Program-made: the position numbers and the translations under genes
Assembly (NCBI GenBank): GCA_029204225.1
Contig: CM055092.1
Coordinates: 16,144,715-16,208,714, forward strand
Length of the DNA: 64,000 nucleotides
DNA from: Diphasiastrum complanatum
Lineage: Eukaryota > Streptophyta > Lycopodiopsida > Lycopodiales > Lycopodiaceae
Reading direction: 5' to 3'
Shown: in pieces, positions 35,446-46,513 of the stretch
Position numbering within the stretch: the stretch's first letter is position 1
How the letters are laid out: every line of letters begins with the position of its first letter
The notes under the pieces: model-generated
Told to the model about the DNA's origin: nothing
The model's database searches: none
The model's input: the letters and a program-made list of their open reading frames with translations, nothing else

Positions 35446-36288
35446 TTAATGTGGATCCTGAAAACCCTTGATCTTTAAATTTAACATATCATTAAATCTG
35501 AGATGTTGCTCCTTTGATAGAGCTTTTGTGAAGTAATTTGCTGCCATGTAGTTTGTTCTGCAGAAAACCAATGCTACTTCCTTGCTATGCACTTTCTCTC
35601 TAAGGTAATGATACCTGATTTCGATATGTTTGCTTCCAAAGTGAAATCCTGGATTGAGAGATAACGCTATTGTGCTTTGATTGTCACAATAGATTGTTGT
35701 AGGAAGTGGTTGTGCAAGGTTGATGTTTGCAAGCAGTTGCCTTAGCCAGATCGCTTCCTTGGTTGCATTTGTGGCAGCTATTCCATGAGATTGGGCCTTG
35801 GTTGTATAAAAATACAAATCAAGAAGTTGATTTTTTGGTGTCGACATCTCTTGCCCAATCCGCATCTATGTAGGCTTCAAGTATGTTGGCAGTTTGGCTG
35901 CCTCCGTAGCAGATGCTAAGAGTTTTCATTGCTTGGATGTACTTCATGACCTTTGTTAGCGCTTTCCAGTGAGTTAAGGCTGGGTTTGATAGGAACTAGC
36001 TAAGTAAACTGATCGAATATGCAAGGTCTGGTCGCGTGCAGATCATTGCGTATATCAGTGAGTCGATGATGGATTGAAATGGGTAGCGCTTCATTTTCTC
36101 CTTTTCTGCCTCAGTTTGAGGAGACTGTTCCTTTGATAACTTTAGTCCAAGGTCGAGTGGAAATTGACTTGGTTTGCAGTTGGCCATACTATACTTTTCC
36201 AGCACGTTGTTGAGATATCGTTACTGATTGATAAAAATCAGTCTGCTGGGTCGATCTTGTTGGATTTGGATTCCGAGACAATAGTGGG
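35446..36288 (-). pseudogene. Copia family B: end of RT and RNase H
   Basis: Minus-strand copia polyprotein end. It has HYCLGIQI, SRLIFINQ and CTRPDLAYSISLLS, then the RNase H region with KEAIWLRQLL, DNQSTIALSLN and HIEIRYHYLREKV, and a stop at 35446. A few stops and frame changes are present (for example near 36220 and 35870). The fragment begins abruptly at about 36288; upstream of that point the sequence is family A. It is the probable 3' half of the family-B element at 26057-27750. Confidence 0.88.
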
Positions 36289-39200
36289 CTGTTAGATTGC
36301 CTCCAAGAAAGATAGTGTATGCACTAATAGACTTTCGATCCATTTTGTCACTTGCAAAGTCCGAATCCGAGTAGCCAATAATGGATAGATCTTCACTTTT
36401 ATAGAGTAGACCATAATCACAAGATGAAGATACATATCTTAAAATCCTCTTGGCCATCTTCCAATGATGGATCTTAGGTTCTTGCATAAATTGACTCAAT
36501 TTGTGCACACAAAAACTAAGATCGGGCCTAGTAATGGTAAGCCAAATCAAGGAGCCTACAAGACTCCTAAAAAGTGTGATGTCCTCAAAGGATCTTTCAT
36601 CACCTTTATTAGGATCTTTTACAATTTGCTCCATTGGAGTATCTATGCTCTTAGAATTTTCCATATGGAATTTTTTCAACATAGAGTGAGCATATCTAGA
36701 TTGGCATATAAAGACATGATTTTCATAAAAATCAATTTCTAGGCCTAGGATGTAATGTATCTCTCCTAGATCTTGCATTTTAAACTCACATCCAAGTGCT
36801 AGCTTGGTTTCATCAACTAGCTTGATACAACTTCCACAAAGAATAATGTCATCAACATAAATTAAAAGAATGACAATATTGCTATCAACAAACTTTAGAT
36901 ACATGGAAGGATCATAGTCACTAAGAGTAAATCCTAGTGAGATAAGGAAAAAGTTAAGTCTTGAATACCATGATCTTGGTGCTTGCTTGAGTCCATAAAG
37001 ACTTTTGAAGAGCAAGCACACTTTGGACTCATCCTTGATGAATCCTTGAGGTTGTTCCATATAGATCTCCTCCTCAAGATAACCATTTAGAAAAGCATTG
37101 GATACATCTAATTGGAACACCTTCCACTTGAAAAAACAAGCAAGAGAAATAAGAATTCTTATTGTCACCATCTTTGCAACGGGTGCAAAGGTCTCCTCAT
37201 AATCAAGACCATGGATTTGAGCAAATCCTTTGGCACATAATCTTGCATTATGCTTGTTGATGGTGCCATCATGATTGAACTTGATCCGAAATACCCACTT
37301 GCAACCAATCACATGCTTGTTGGAAGGAGGATCCACAAGCTCCCAAGTATTGTTGGTGATCAATGCATCATACTCTTGCTTCATGGCATCATACCACTCC
37401 TTGGTATTGAGTGCCTCTTGTACATTCTTTGGCTCTTCATGAGAGACATAAAAAACATAATTAGTGGAATCAAGATCCACTTGTTTGCCTTTGTCAACAT
37501 ATGAGAGCCTCTTAGGCTCGAATCTATCTCTCATGGATCTTCTTGGTGAAAAAATCCGAGGAGAGTCTTCTTCAAATCTCGACCCCATCACATCATGATT
37601 GTCTTCAAAATCAATAATTGATGATGCATCCATAGATTTCTTGATCTCGGCCTCTTCAAATGATGAGTGTTGATTTTCATGAAAGACAACATCTCTACTT
37701 TCAATAACTTGAGAAGTACAAAGTATAAAGACTCTATAGGCCTTTTGGTGGATGAGTATCCAACCATGATCCCTTTGCATGCACTAGGATCTTCCTTCTT
37801 CCTTGTTTCCAAGGGAATATGGACAAAGCATAAGCATCCAAAAACTCTAAGGTGATCAACCTTAGGCTTATTCAAAAATAAGATTTCATATGGTGACTTT
37901 CCTCCAAGAGCTATATGTGGGAGCCTATTGCAAAGATAATTTGAACAATTAATGGCTTCTCCCCAAAAATCTTTGGGAAAAGATGCCTCAATTCTCATAG
38001 ATTTTGCACATTCACATAGAGATCTATTCTTTCTCTCGGCCACTCCATTTTGAGATGGAGAGTAGGCACAAGAAAACTCTCTTTTAATGCCTTCAAGCTC
38101 ACAAAAGTCTTGAAATTTATTGGAGATATATTCACCACCTCCATCACTTCTAAGAGCTTTAATCTTGAATGAGAATTGCTTCTCTACACAAGCTTTGAAA
38201 ATAAGGAAATGATCAAACACCATAGATTTTGAAGCAAGAAGATATATCCAAGTGAATCTTGTGTAATCATCAATGAAAGTAACAAAACAAGTGGCTCCTC
38301 CCTTGCTTGTAGTTGATGAGAAATGCACATCCGAGTGGATTAACTCCAAAGGATGCTTGCTTTTGATAGAAGATCTTGTAAATGGCTTAGATTTAGCAAT
38401 AGCACAAGCCTCACAAGGCTTGATCTTCTTGGAGAATGACTTTGGCAAGCCAGTAGCTTTGGATTCTTTGATCATAGAGAGCATGGATTTGTAGTTGGGA
38501 TGTCCCAACCTCCTATGCCATAATTCCTCCATAGAGAGCTTGTTCACAAGAGCAACATTACAAGCATTCACATACTCATTTGGATCTAGTTTATAGATGC
38601 CACCAAATCTAGATCCTAATGCAAGTATCTCATCATTCTTCTTGATAGTGCAAGTATCAACATTGAATTTTACATCAAGGCCATTATCAAGCAATTGGCC
38701 AACACTAATAAGATTCTTGGTAAGCTTAGGTACATAAAGAACTCTAGAGAGAGAAAGAACTTTAGAGGATGCAAGCTTCAAGGGAATGTTCCCTATGCCT
38801 TCAATAGGACATTCAAAATCATTTGCAGTGTATATTGATTTCTTCACTCCATCATAAGGTGCAATAGAAGAGAAAGAGTCCTTGGAGCTACACATATGTG
38901 AAGAGGCTCCACTATCAATATACCATAGGCCGTCCTTCTTGAAAGGAGTAGATGAGAAACTAGAGACCATAAGAGATCCCTCTCCATCACTTGCAATAGT
39001 GTCTTCCTTCTCTTTGGTAATATTGGCTTGCTTGAGTTGATTCTTCTTTTTGAAGCGATTGGTGGCATAATGACCTTTCTTGCCACAATAAAAGCACTTG
39101 ATCTTCTTCTTCTTCTTGAGCTTGGATGATGAAGCATTAGAGGAATCATTTTCCTCCTCATCTTTGTCTTTGGATTTGACTTTGTCCTTGCTTGAGGATT

Positions 39201-39930
39201 GTTGATGTTGGTTCTTGCTCCTCTCTTTGTGCTTATCCTTGGCAAAAAAAAGTTTGCCATCATTATGAGTGAGAGAAAGCTTGTCCATCCTCAAGAGCTT
39301 TTACTCTTGTCTTGATTCTTCTGAAATTAGCACACTTTGGAGAGCCTCCAAACTTGGTAGCTCCTCCTTAATGGCATAGGATTGGACAAGATTATCAAAT
39401 TCACTTCTCAAGCCATTGAGAATGACTTGAACTAGCTCATTTTGATTGATGGAATCACCAATACAAGCAAGCTCTCTATGAATATCTTTTACTCTCAAAA
39501 CATAACTAGATGCACTCTCATCACTCTTTTGGCTACTTTGAAAGATTTGATTCCTAAGAGTGAGAAGCCTAGAGGTATTCTTAGCCTCATAGATAGTCTT
39601 GAGACAATCCCAAGCTTCTTTGGCTGTTGTACAAGTACCTATCTTCCTCAATATCTCATTAGAGACATTCATCTTAATGTAGTGGAGAGCCATCCTAGCT
39701 CTCTTTTTGTATTTTTGAACCTCTTGAAGAACTTGTGGTTCTTCTTCAAGGCCAAGAACTATGTCCATCACGTCTTGAAGGATCAAGATGGACTCCATCC
39801 TCATTTTCCAAATTGAATAATTTGAAGTGGTCAATCTTTCACTTGGTTCCAACAAGGATGAACCCATTGAAGACATTTGAAGTGAAGAAAACTCAGATGA
39901 TGAACAATAAATGTTGTTACACACTTTCAA
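36289..39930 (-). pseudogene. Copia family A gag-pol (5' part, near-intact)
   Basis: The most intact retroelement polyprotein here. Gag is 39930-39301 and ends in a stop that breaks an otherwise continuous frame. Next come a damaged zinc knuckle CFYCGKKGHYATNR (final Cys is Arg), protease WYIDSGASSHMC and pre-integrase LWHRRLGHPNYKS. The integrase core has HSDVHF, FIDDYTRFTW, LRSDGGGEY and NGVAERKNRS. One frameshift lies near 37765. The RT then shows WELVDPP, LDVSNAFLNGYLEEEIYMEQ and the catalytic box LLIYVDDIIL. RNase H starts (GYSDSDFASDKMDRKSI, FLGGNLTA) and is cut at about 36289, where family B begins. The continuation is at 27750-28139 on the plus strand. Confidence 0.93.
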
Positions 39931-40620
39931 TAGGATCCAATAATTGAGTACTATCTCCTCCTATGAAAGATCTTACAACAATTTGTGAATTGATTCTCAC
40001 TAGCTACACAAATCTCTCTAAAACAAGATCTATTTCACATCAAATGATGGAGTATAGGCAAAGTTAGGATCCAACACTCTTAGCACATGTGAAATACACT
40101 AAGAAACCAAATTTGACTCAAATACAATGATATTGCATGAAACAAAATGGCTAAGATCTCAAAACAGTGCCTAGATCACATATAGATGAGATTGGCAAGC
40201 ATACAACTGTGATTTTGGATCAACCAAGCAATCTCTTGACCAAACCAAATGTGTCCACCCAGGTCTAGGTGCCCTACCTAACCCTCTTCAAAAGCTTATA
40301 ACTTTTGATTGGCTCAACCAAATGGAATGAAACTGATTGCAACAGAAACTAGACAAAAATAGCTTCAAAAGAAGCTATCAAGCAAGATAAATGGATCAAA
40401 CATGAGAGAGAACTTCCAAACCGAAATTGGATGTTCCTCACACGTGTCTGAGCACCTGATTTCGTACAGTACCAGGTCAGACCCAATCAATGTCCTTTTG
40501 ATCTCTTTTGATCCAAGATTGAACAAGATAGCTAGGAAAATGGGCCTTGACAATTTCTAGCTCAAGATTGATGAAAAATTTTCACTTAGATGGATCAAAA
40601 TGCATGGTAACCTTAGGTAG
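39931..40620 (-). other. Copia family A untranslated leader
   Basis: About 690 bp between the primer site and the gag start, without a gene of its own. Confidence 0.6.
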
Positions 40621-40632
40621 GCTCTGATACCA
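40621..40632 (-). other. Primer binding site, initiator tRNA-Met
   Basis: TGGTATCAGAGC on the minus strand, directly after the LTR end; exact plant copia consensus. Confidence 0.95.
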
Positions 40633-41370
40633 TGTTGAATTTTCACACGTGTGGACTGTCCACTACATGTACTTGTGATCTCCTAAGGTGTGTAGATGCA
40701 CCAAGATCAAGACTAGATTGAGATTCAAGATCAATCTTGAATCCTATGGCAAAAACACACTACTACATGCATTCAATCACTTCCAACTCTCACTCACACG
40801 TGTGGGAAGTATTCAAAAAATAATCTAAGTAAAAACAAGCTGCTCTCCTCGGGTAGAGAGAGAAAATGCATCAAGAGCTCTCGGGTAGAGAGAGAAAGCT
40901 AGAAATCCAAAAACTCACAAAATCCATGAAATCACCAAATCAATTGATTTCAAAATGAGGAGTACAATGATACTAGTAGGTCCACGAGCTACCACTATGC
41001 TTAACTATGATTGGACCACATTTTGTCACCTCTTGATCCTATTGGATCATTGATCTATGCACCTCTTAATTCTATTGGACTATATTCAAGCACACCTCAA
41101 TTTCCTATTGGACCTCACAAGGTTCCACCTCTATATCCTATTGGACCTCTTGGAATTCATCAAACAAAAACTTTACACTTGTCTACACTCTAATTAGCAA
41201 GTGTTTAGCCTCTTACTCGATTTTGGCTCAATAGTGGTATTACAAGTGGAAATACATAATTTGCCATCTATGCCAAATTTATTCCTATCAACATCCTACA
41301 CCTAGATGCTTGATGTAAAAAACATAAGACCCCTATATCTAACATAGATAATCTTTTTCAATTCTTCACA
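40633..41370 (-). repeat. 5' LTR of copia family A
   Basis: A 738-bp LTR read on minus as TGTGAAGAAT...TTCAACA, near-identical to 28158-28894. It is preceded (minus) by TATAG at 41375-41371, the same target duplication seen after the other LTR. Confidence 0.95.
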
Positions 41371-43335
41371 CTATAGACAGCCGATCCACTTCTAGAGGCA
41401 ATGGATTTTTACCCGACGCTTTTTCATTCTGAGATTAACATGGGCCTCGCCCTTCACGCTTATGCCACCTGGGACGCGCCAAAGACACGCTTCTACTTCA
41501 TGTACCAAGGTACCACGTACAAGGTTAGGATTAACGCAGGCTCGATGGTCACCATTGGCATTATGTCCGGTGATCGTCAGCCCATCTCCCATCGCCAAGC
41601 CAAAACTCTGATCAAACCTTTCGTCGCCCAAACTACACCATAAATTCTAATCCAGACTAACAATGGCTACCTAATAGATGCTATCACGGAACCCATCATT
41701 CAGGCAACTATGCATCTGTTGAATAACTTTCTGGCTATTTCAACAATTTGCAAGGACAGAATTTAGTCCAAGCTGCTAAGTCAGGTAGTGGAATCCTTTC
41801 TGGAATTTTGTGGCCCCTCAATTGTGCCATACGATTGGCATAGCTTCCTTATTCGTGAACTAACCACCTATATCAAACTCAACAACCGTGAGCGTATCGC
41901 AGTAGGCCCCCTATTGTTTAACTTTGCATGTGCACTTCTCGAGACAAAAGTGTGCGGCTTCCACCGCTCAACCCTTTTGTCTTCCATCGTGCCACACACT
42001 AACCTCTATCCACCATCTCAACCATCCACCTCCTTCTGAACTGCGGTTACTAACACAACGGCCAACAAATGAATGCGTGGTGCTGTCTCTACATCTTCAT
42101 CTCCACCTACTACCTGAAGGCGCACCACCACCACCGCACTAACGACTCCATCAACCACCGCCACTTCTTCTTACGTGCACCCTTCCCCTCCGGTCTCTGT
42201 TGTCACTATCTCTCTTCCTGTTCCATCCACAACTGTTTCTGTGTCCATTCTCATTTCCTCCGTCGATACCACTTCCATTTATGTTCCATTACCCACTATT
42301 CCATCCATCACCATCGCATCCTCCATCACTCTTGTCGCGACCATTGCTCCCCTCACGTTTAATTCCTCCGATTCTCAGTTGTCTCCCGACACTCTGGCGT
42401 GGATGCAAGTCATCAATTTCTCACCCCCACGCCAGACCCTTTCTGCTCCATCCTCGCCTTCCTCCATACTCCACACCACACTTCAATTTCCCTCTGTTCC
42501 TCCCATCCTCTCGTTTGGACAAACCATCCTCACCCCCCTTTCCACAATTGCTTCTCAAACCCCACCTGCTTCGCCATCAAAGGTTGCCGAGGGCAACCAA
42601 CCGTTGCCTGATGATGCATTTGTTCAAACAGTTTTCATACCATCACCAGATCGGGCTGATCCCACTGCCCCAGATGGCATCAGGTCCAACGAGAACCTGA
42701 TTGAAGATGATGACGACGAAACTCCACAAGTCGTTGGGGTCGATACAACACAAGCCCCTACCAGTGCTAGTGTACTGGCTGCTCCCACCGACCTAACGAC
42801 GGCATACCAGACTCTGGACAAATACATCCTAGAGGCGGTAGCAGCCAAAGCTATTTTGGAAAGTAGGGTACTATACCTGGCAAAAGCAACACACAGCTAC
42901 GAGTGGAACTCACCAAGCTGCAACACGAGCTGATCCTAACTCACCAACATGAGCAAGAAGGACATCGGGAGATTGCCAAGCTGCAACAGAAGGAGGAGGG
43001 CCTCAATCTATATATCCAAAGCCTCTCCAAAGCGTTGATAGAGGCCTCCACGAAGGTGTGGGAGCTTCAATTCGAAGTATCCCAACGGCTTGCCCCCATC
43101 TAGGCGCAATTGAAAATTTTGGAAGCAGAGAATACGCGCCTGGGGGCGGAGGTCAAAGCTCTACAAAGTGAAAAGCTCGTCTGATTAGCTCAACCTGCAC
43201 CAGACTCAAGGCCGCTATCTGAATCAGAGATGAATATCTTTAGGCGTCAGATGTAGGTTTATAGCCAGACATTAAACAACTACCAAGCGGAGTTCAATAA
43301 ATATTGGGCAAGCGCAACTCACGAGCTCAGCTTGA
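41371..43335 (+). pseudogene. Additional ORF of gypsy family G, central part
   Basis: Long plus-strand coding stretch with a few stops. 41401-41643 reads MDFYPTLFHSEINMGLALH onward. 41788-42039 contains SFLEFCGPSIVPYDWH and GPLLFNFACALLETKVCGFH. 42175-42933 is a Ser/Thr/Pro-rich linker. From 42900 there is a coiled coil (KLQHELI, KLQQKEEG, LKILEAENTRLGAEVKAL). It ends in YWASATHELSL near 43330, where the opposite-strand protease frame begins. No catalytic motif is seen. Extended head, Pro-rich linker and coiled coil suggest a structural protein, perhaps the extra ORF of Tat/Athila elements; that is inference. Confidence 0.65.
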
Positions 43336-44681
43336 CTGGTCATTTTTTTATTTTTAGTCATCTGTGTGGAAGATGACGTTGTATCTGAGTCCATCTTGAT
43401 TGACTTCAAGGAATCCAACACCTTCTTTTTGTCTTTTTTTGTCATTTTGGTGGATTCTTCCTTGTTGTCTTTCATTGGAACTGTCGTGACATTCGCCTCG
43501 TGATTGCGAATATCAACATCAACTGTAGCTATCGTCTCTTTGGGTAGATCACTCCATCGGATCACCTGGTTGTAGCGTTGCTTCAACTGATTCTTCTTAT
43601 TCACAGGTGCCTTGGGTGGATCGATCCTTGAGACTTTCGCCATAGCAGACTTTTGCGGTGGTTGAGTTGGTACCTTCTTGATTCTGTAACGATCTGGGTC
43701 CATGTGATGTAGGACCTGCTCATCAGTCACCTCAATCTCCTTATTATAAGTTAGAGCATGTTGCCAAGGGACTAAATCATCATCCACTGGGTTCTCAATA
43801 GGTTCCGCTGACAACCATGCTACATTTATCATATTTACCCCAAATGTGATTGTTGTGTCCATAGTGTAGCACTTGGGTGAAGATGTACTGGGTTCAGGAT
43901 CTGATTCATATTGACATGCCCGACACTCAATAGTTGCTAATTTATCCATCCATCTCAACACATCCGTCTCTGAATCATAGTGACCTCCCTTGGCTGGCCT
44001 TGGGCGATCAATCGTGTGATATGTCGTGGATGATCCGTCATCAGCTTTGGGTGCAATAGGTTTTACCGCCCATGTGGTTGGATCAACCTTTACAGCCTGT
44101 TCTCTGTCCTCGAAGGTGAGTTTTCCTGTTTCCCAGTTGTGTACTACTTGTGCAGTCCTCAACCATGGTCTTCCCAGTAAAACACGGTATGCAGTTGGAG
44201 ATTCAGGTATATCCATGACTACAAAAGTAATCATAAACTGCATGTCTGCTATCTTTACAGGGATATCGGCAACTACACCTTTTGGTTTCACACATGATTG
44301 ATCTGCTAGCTTGATGGCGAATCTTGCTAGCTTTAATCCTTGTAAACCCCACTTTTCATACAAAGTAGTGGAGATCAAATTGACACCTGATCCTCCATCT
44401 ACTATTGTTGCCTCGTCCTCGTATCTCTTGTGTTTGATTGGCAAAGTGATGTTGTGTTCCTCACTTTCCCATGTTGTCCCGATGTGGAGGACGTTACTTG
44501 TTTCTTTATAGCCCGTACAATACATGGGCTCAGGTGCTACTGGGTCCTCATCCGCTGTGGCCCATTTAGCTAGAAGGCTTTTTGCTTGTGGTGCAATCCG
44601 TAGTAGTTTCCCGAGTGGTAAAATAACACGGCTTGCCAGTAAAAGTGTGAGCCTTTCAGTGCGTGGTTCCTCGGGCTCCAC
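43272..44681 (-). pseudogene. Gypsy family G protease region
   Basis: Open frame of 469 codons on minus. An aspartic protease domain (retropepsin type) shows IVDGGSGVNLIS as the active-site D-G-G/S-G motif, then ITFVVMDIPESPTAYRVLLGRPWLRTA, the flap-to-C-terminal signature of plant Ty3-gypsy proteases. A long Lys/Asp-rich linker follows, which in intact elements leads to RT. Here it runs into inverted additional-ORF sequence at about 43330 instead. The real start lies upstream; gag and the 5' LTR are missing because the element is cut at about 44690 by family-D sequence. Confidence 0.88.
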
Positions 44682-45165
44682 CTTGCATATGTAGATTGGA
44701 TCTTTTGTAGGTCAAAACTCAATTTAGGATCATGTACTTGAGAAATTACGATTTCACATGTGGCTTATTGGATTTGGGTTATTTTTGATGCATTAGGAAG
44801 ATCTCATTAGAGGATACAAGATTCTATATCAAGTTTTAGACAATTGCATGTAGAATTTGGAATATTCAATTTTTTGTGATTTTGTCAAAACCCTAATTTT
44901 GACTGGATCTCTATTTTTTGAAGTTGCTGGACTTTAATAGAGTTTATTTCAATCTTAGAAAGTGGCAAGATTCATTAGATTCTTGGTAGATCATAGGTTG
45001 ATCAAGAATTCTTCATTCTATGTGTTGATTTGCTAGTTATAGTGCTAGAAGAGAATTGAGAGTTTCTATATCTTTGTGATTTCTTTTTGAATACATTTGT
45101 TGTCATTCAAAATAGTGCTTTGAGCATTGGAATATGTTAAAAGGAGAAGATCAGGTCACTTCAAC

Positions 45166-45894
45166 ATGGCTACAAGTGGAGGCTTTATGTTGGAGAGCAA
45201 TGATAGGCTTACCTCAATCAACTATTCTACTTGGAAGGTGAGGATGGAGTTCTTATTGGAGATAAATGAGTTGATGCAGATTGTTGCATATGTGGAGGAG
45301 AGGCTTCAAGCACCTCAAGATCAAGTGAGGTATGACAAGAGAGCAAAGAAAGCTCTACACATGATCAAGATGAATGTTACCAATGAGCTACTCAAGGAGA
45401 TTGGTAAGATCAATTCATCTCGAGAGGCTTGGAAAGCTTTGAAGAAGCTTTATGAATCCAAGTTAATATCTAGAGTGTTGACTCTAAGAAGACAAATCTC
45501 TCAAAATTTGCAAAAAAAGGAAGAGAGTGCTCATGATTTTGTATTGAGAGTTAAAGCATTTAATGATGAGCTAGCATGTATTGATGAAAGCATTGAGAAA
45601 GTAGAACTTGTTCAAGTTAAACTTAATGGCTTGTTGGATGATCATGCTAATCTTGTTCAAAGCTTTGCTATTCAAAAGACTTTTCCAATCATTGTGGATT
45701 TGCAAGAGATTTTGGTGAATGAGGAGTTTAGGCTTCAAGCAAGAGTGTATATACATCAACATTTCAATATGAAGAGGAGGCTATGTTCATCAAAGGCAAG
45801 TTTCAGGGCAAAGGCAAAGGCAAGTGGTCAAAGGGTTAAGATCAAGGTGAGCCTTCTTCTTTTGTTAGTAAGAAGAAAGATAGGTCAAATTTAA
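45166..45894 (+). pseudogene. Copia family D Gag
   Basis: The frame starts MATSGGFMLESNDRLTSINY and runs through a UBN2-type Gag domain (RAKKALHMIKMNVTNELLKEI, REAWKALKKLYESK, LVQVKLNGLLDD). The reading shifts frame near 45850, before the zinc knuckle. It is similar to the family-A Gag at 39301-39930, so A and D are related lineages. Confidence 0.85.
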
Positions 45895-46078
45895 AGTGCT
45901 TTTATTATGGAAACAAAGGGCATTTTGCTAATGAATGTTTGAAGAAGCAAAGAGATGAAGGTAGCAAGCAAAACAACTTTACTACTAATGATGAAGATCT
46001 AGGTGGTTGTGATTATCTTTTGATGTGTTCTTCAAGTCCAATATCAAGTGAAGGATTGATAGTGGAGCTAGTTCACAC

Positions 46079-46507
46079 ATGACTAGTCACAAGGAGTTCT
46101 TTACTTCTTTGGGCACTTATGATGGAGCCAAGAAAGTGATACACATGGCCAATGGTGGTGGGTGTGTGATTGAAGATATTGGTTCAATTCCTATTTGTCT
46201 TTCTACTAATAGGAAAGCAAGGCTTGATGATGTCCTTTACATTCCTTCACTTTCAAAGAATTTGTTAAGTGTTGGTCAAATGACAGAGAAAGGATCTATG
46301 GTAAATTTTGGTGGTGATGCTTGTTTCATTACAAAGGAAGAAATCTTGGTTGCTAGGGGCAATAGACAAGGTAGACTTTTCAAGCTTGATGCTTTTGTTA
46401 TGGCTAACAAAAAGGATGGAATGGAAAAGGAGATTGGTCTCAACTTTCCAAAGTTACCTTTTAGATGGGGACACTATTCTCTATATCAATTATGGAAACT
46501 ACTTTAG
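46079..46507 (+). pseudogene. Copia family D protease and pre-integrase start
   Basis: The frame begins inside the protease, just after SGASSH, and contains HMANGGGCVIEDIGSIPI and DVLYIPSLSKNLLSVG, typical of the copia protease region. The last 15 residues no longer match a copia protein, marking the deletion joint. Confidence 0.75.
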
Positions 46508-46513
46508 AGGGAG

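Larger units (their letters stand above)
44690..46513 (+). mobile_element. Copia family D, gag-protease element (copy 1)
   Basis: Leader (44690-45165), gag (from 45166, SNDRLTSINYSTWKVRMEF), zinc knuckle (CFYYGNKGHFANEC, second Cys replaced by Tyr, near 45900) and a protease region (SGASSHMTSH at about 46060, then DDVLYIPSLSKNLLSVGQM). Integrase, RT and RNase H are absent: the frame stops at 46507 and a purine tract (AGAGGGAG) leads into an LTR-like start. It is a deleted, non-autonomous copy, truncated on the left. Confidence 0.8.

Noticed and set aside
37588-39294. A stand-alone gene encoding an integrase-like protein
   Set aside because: It is the protease-integrase part of copia element A, separated from RT by one frameshift.
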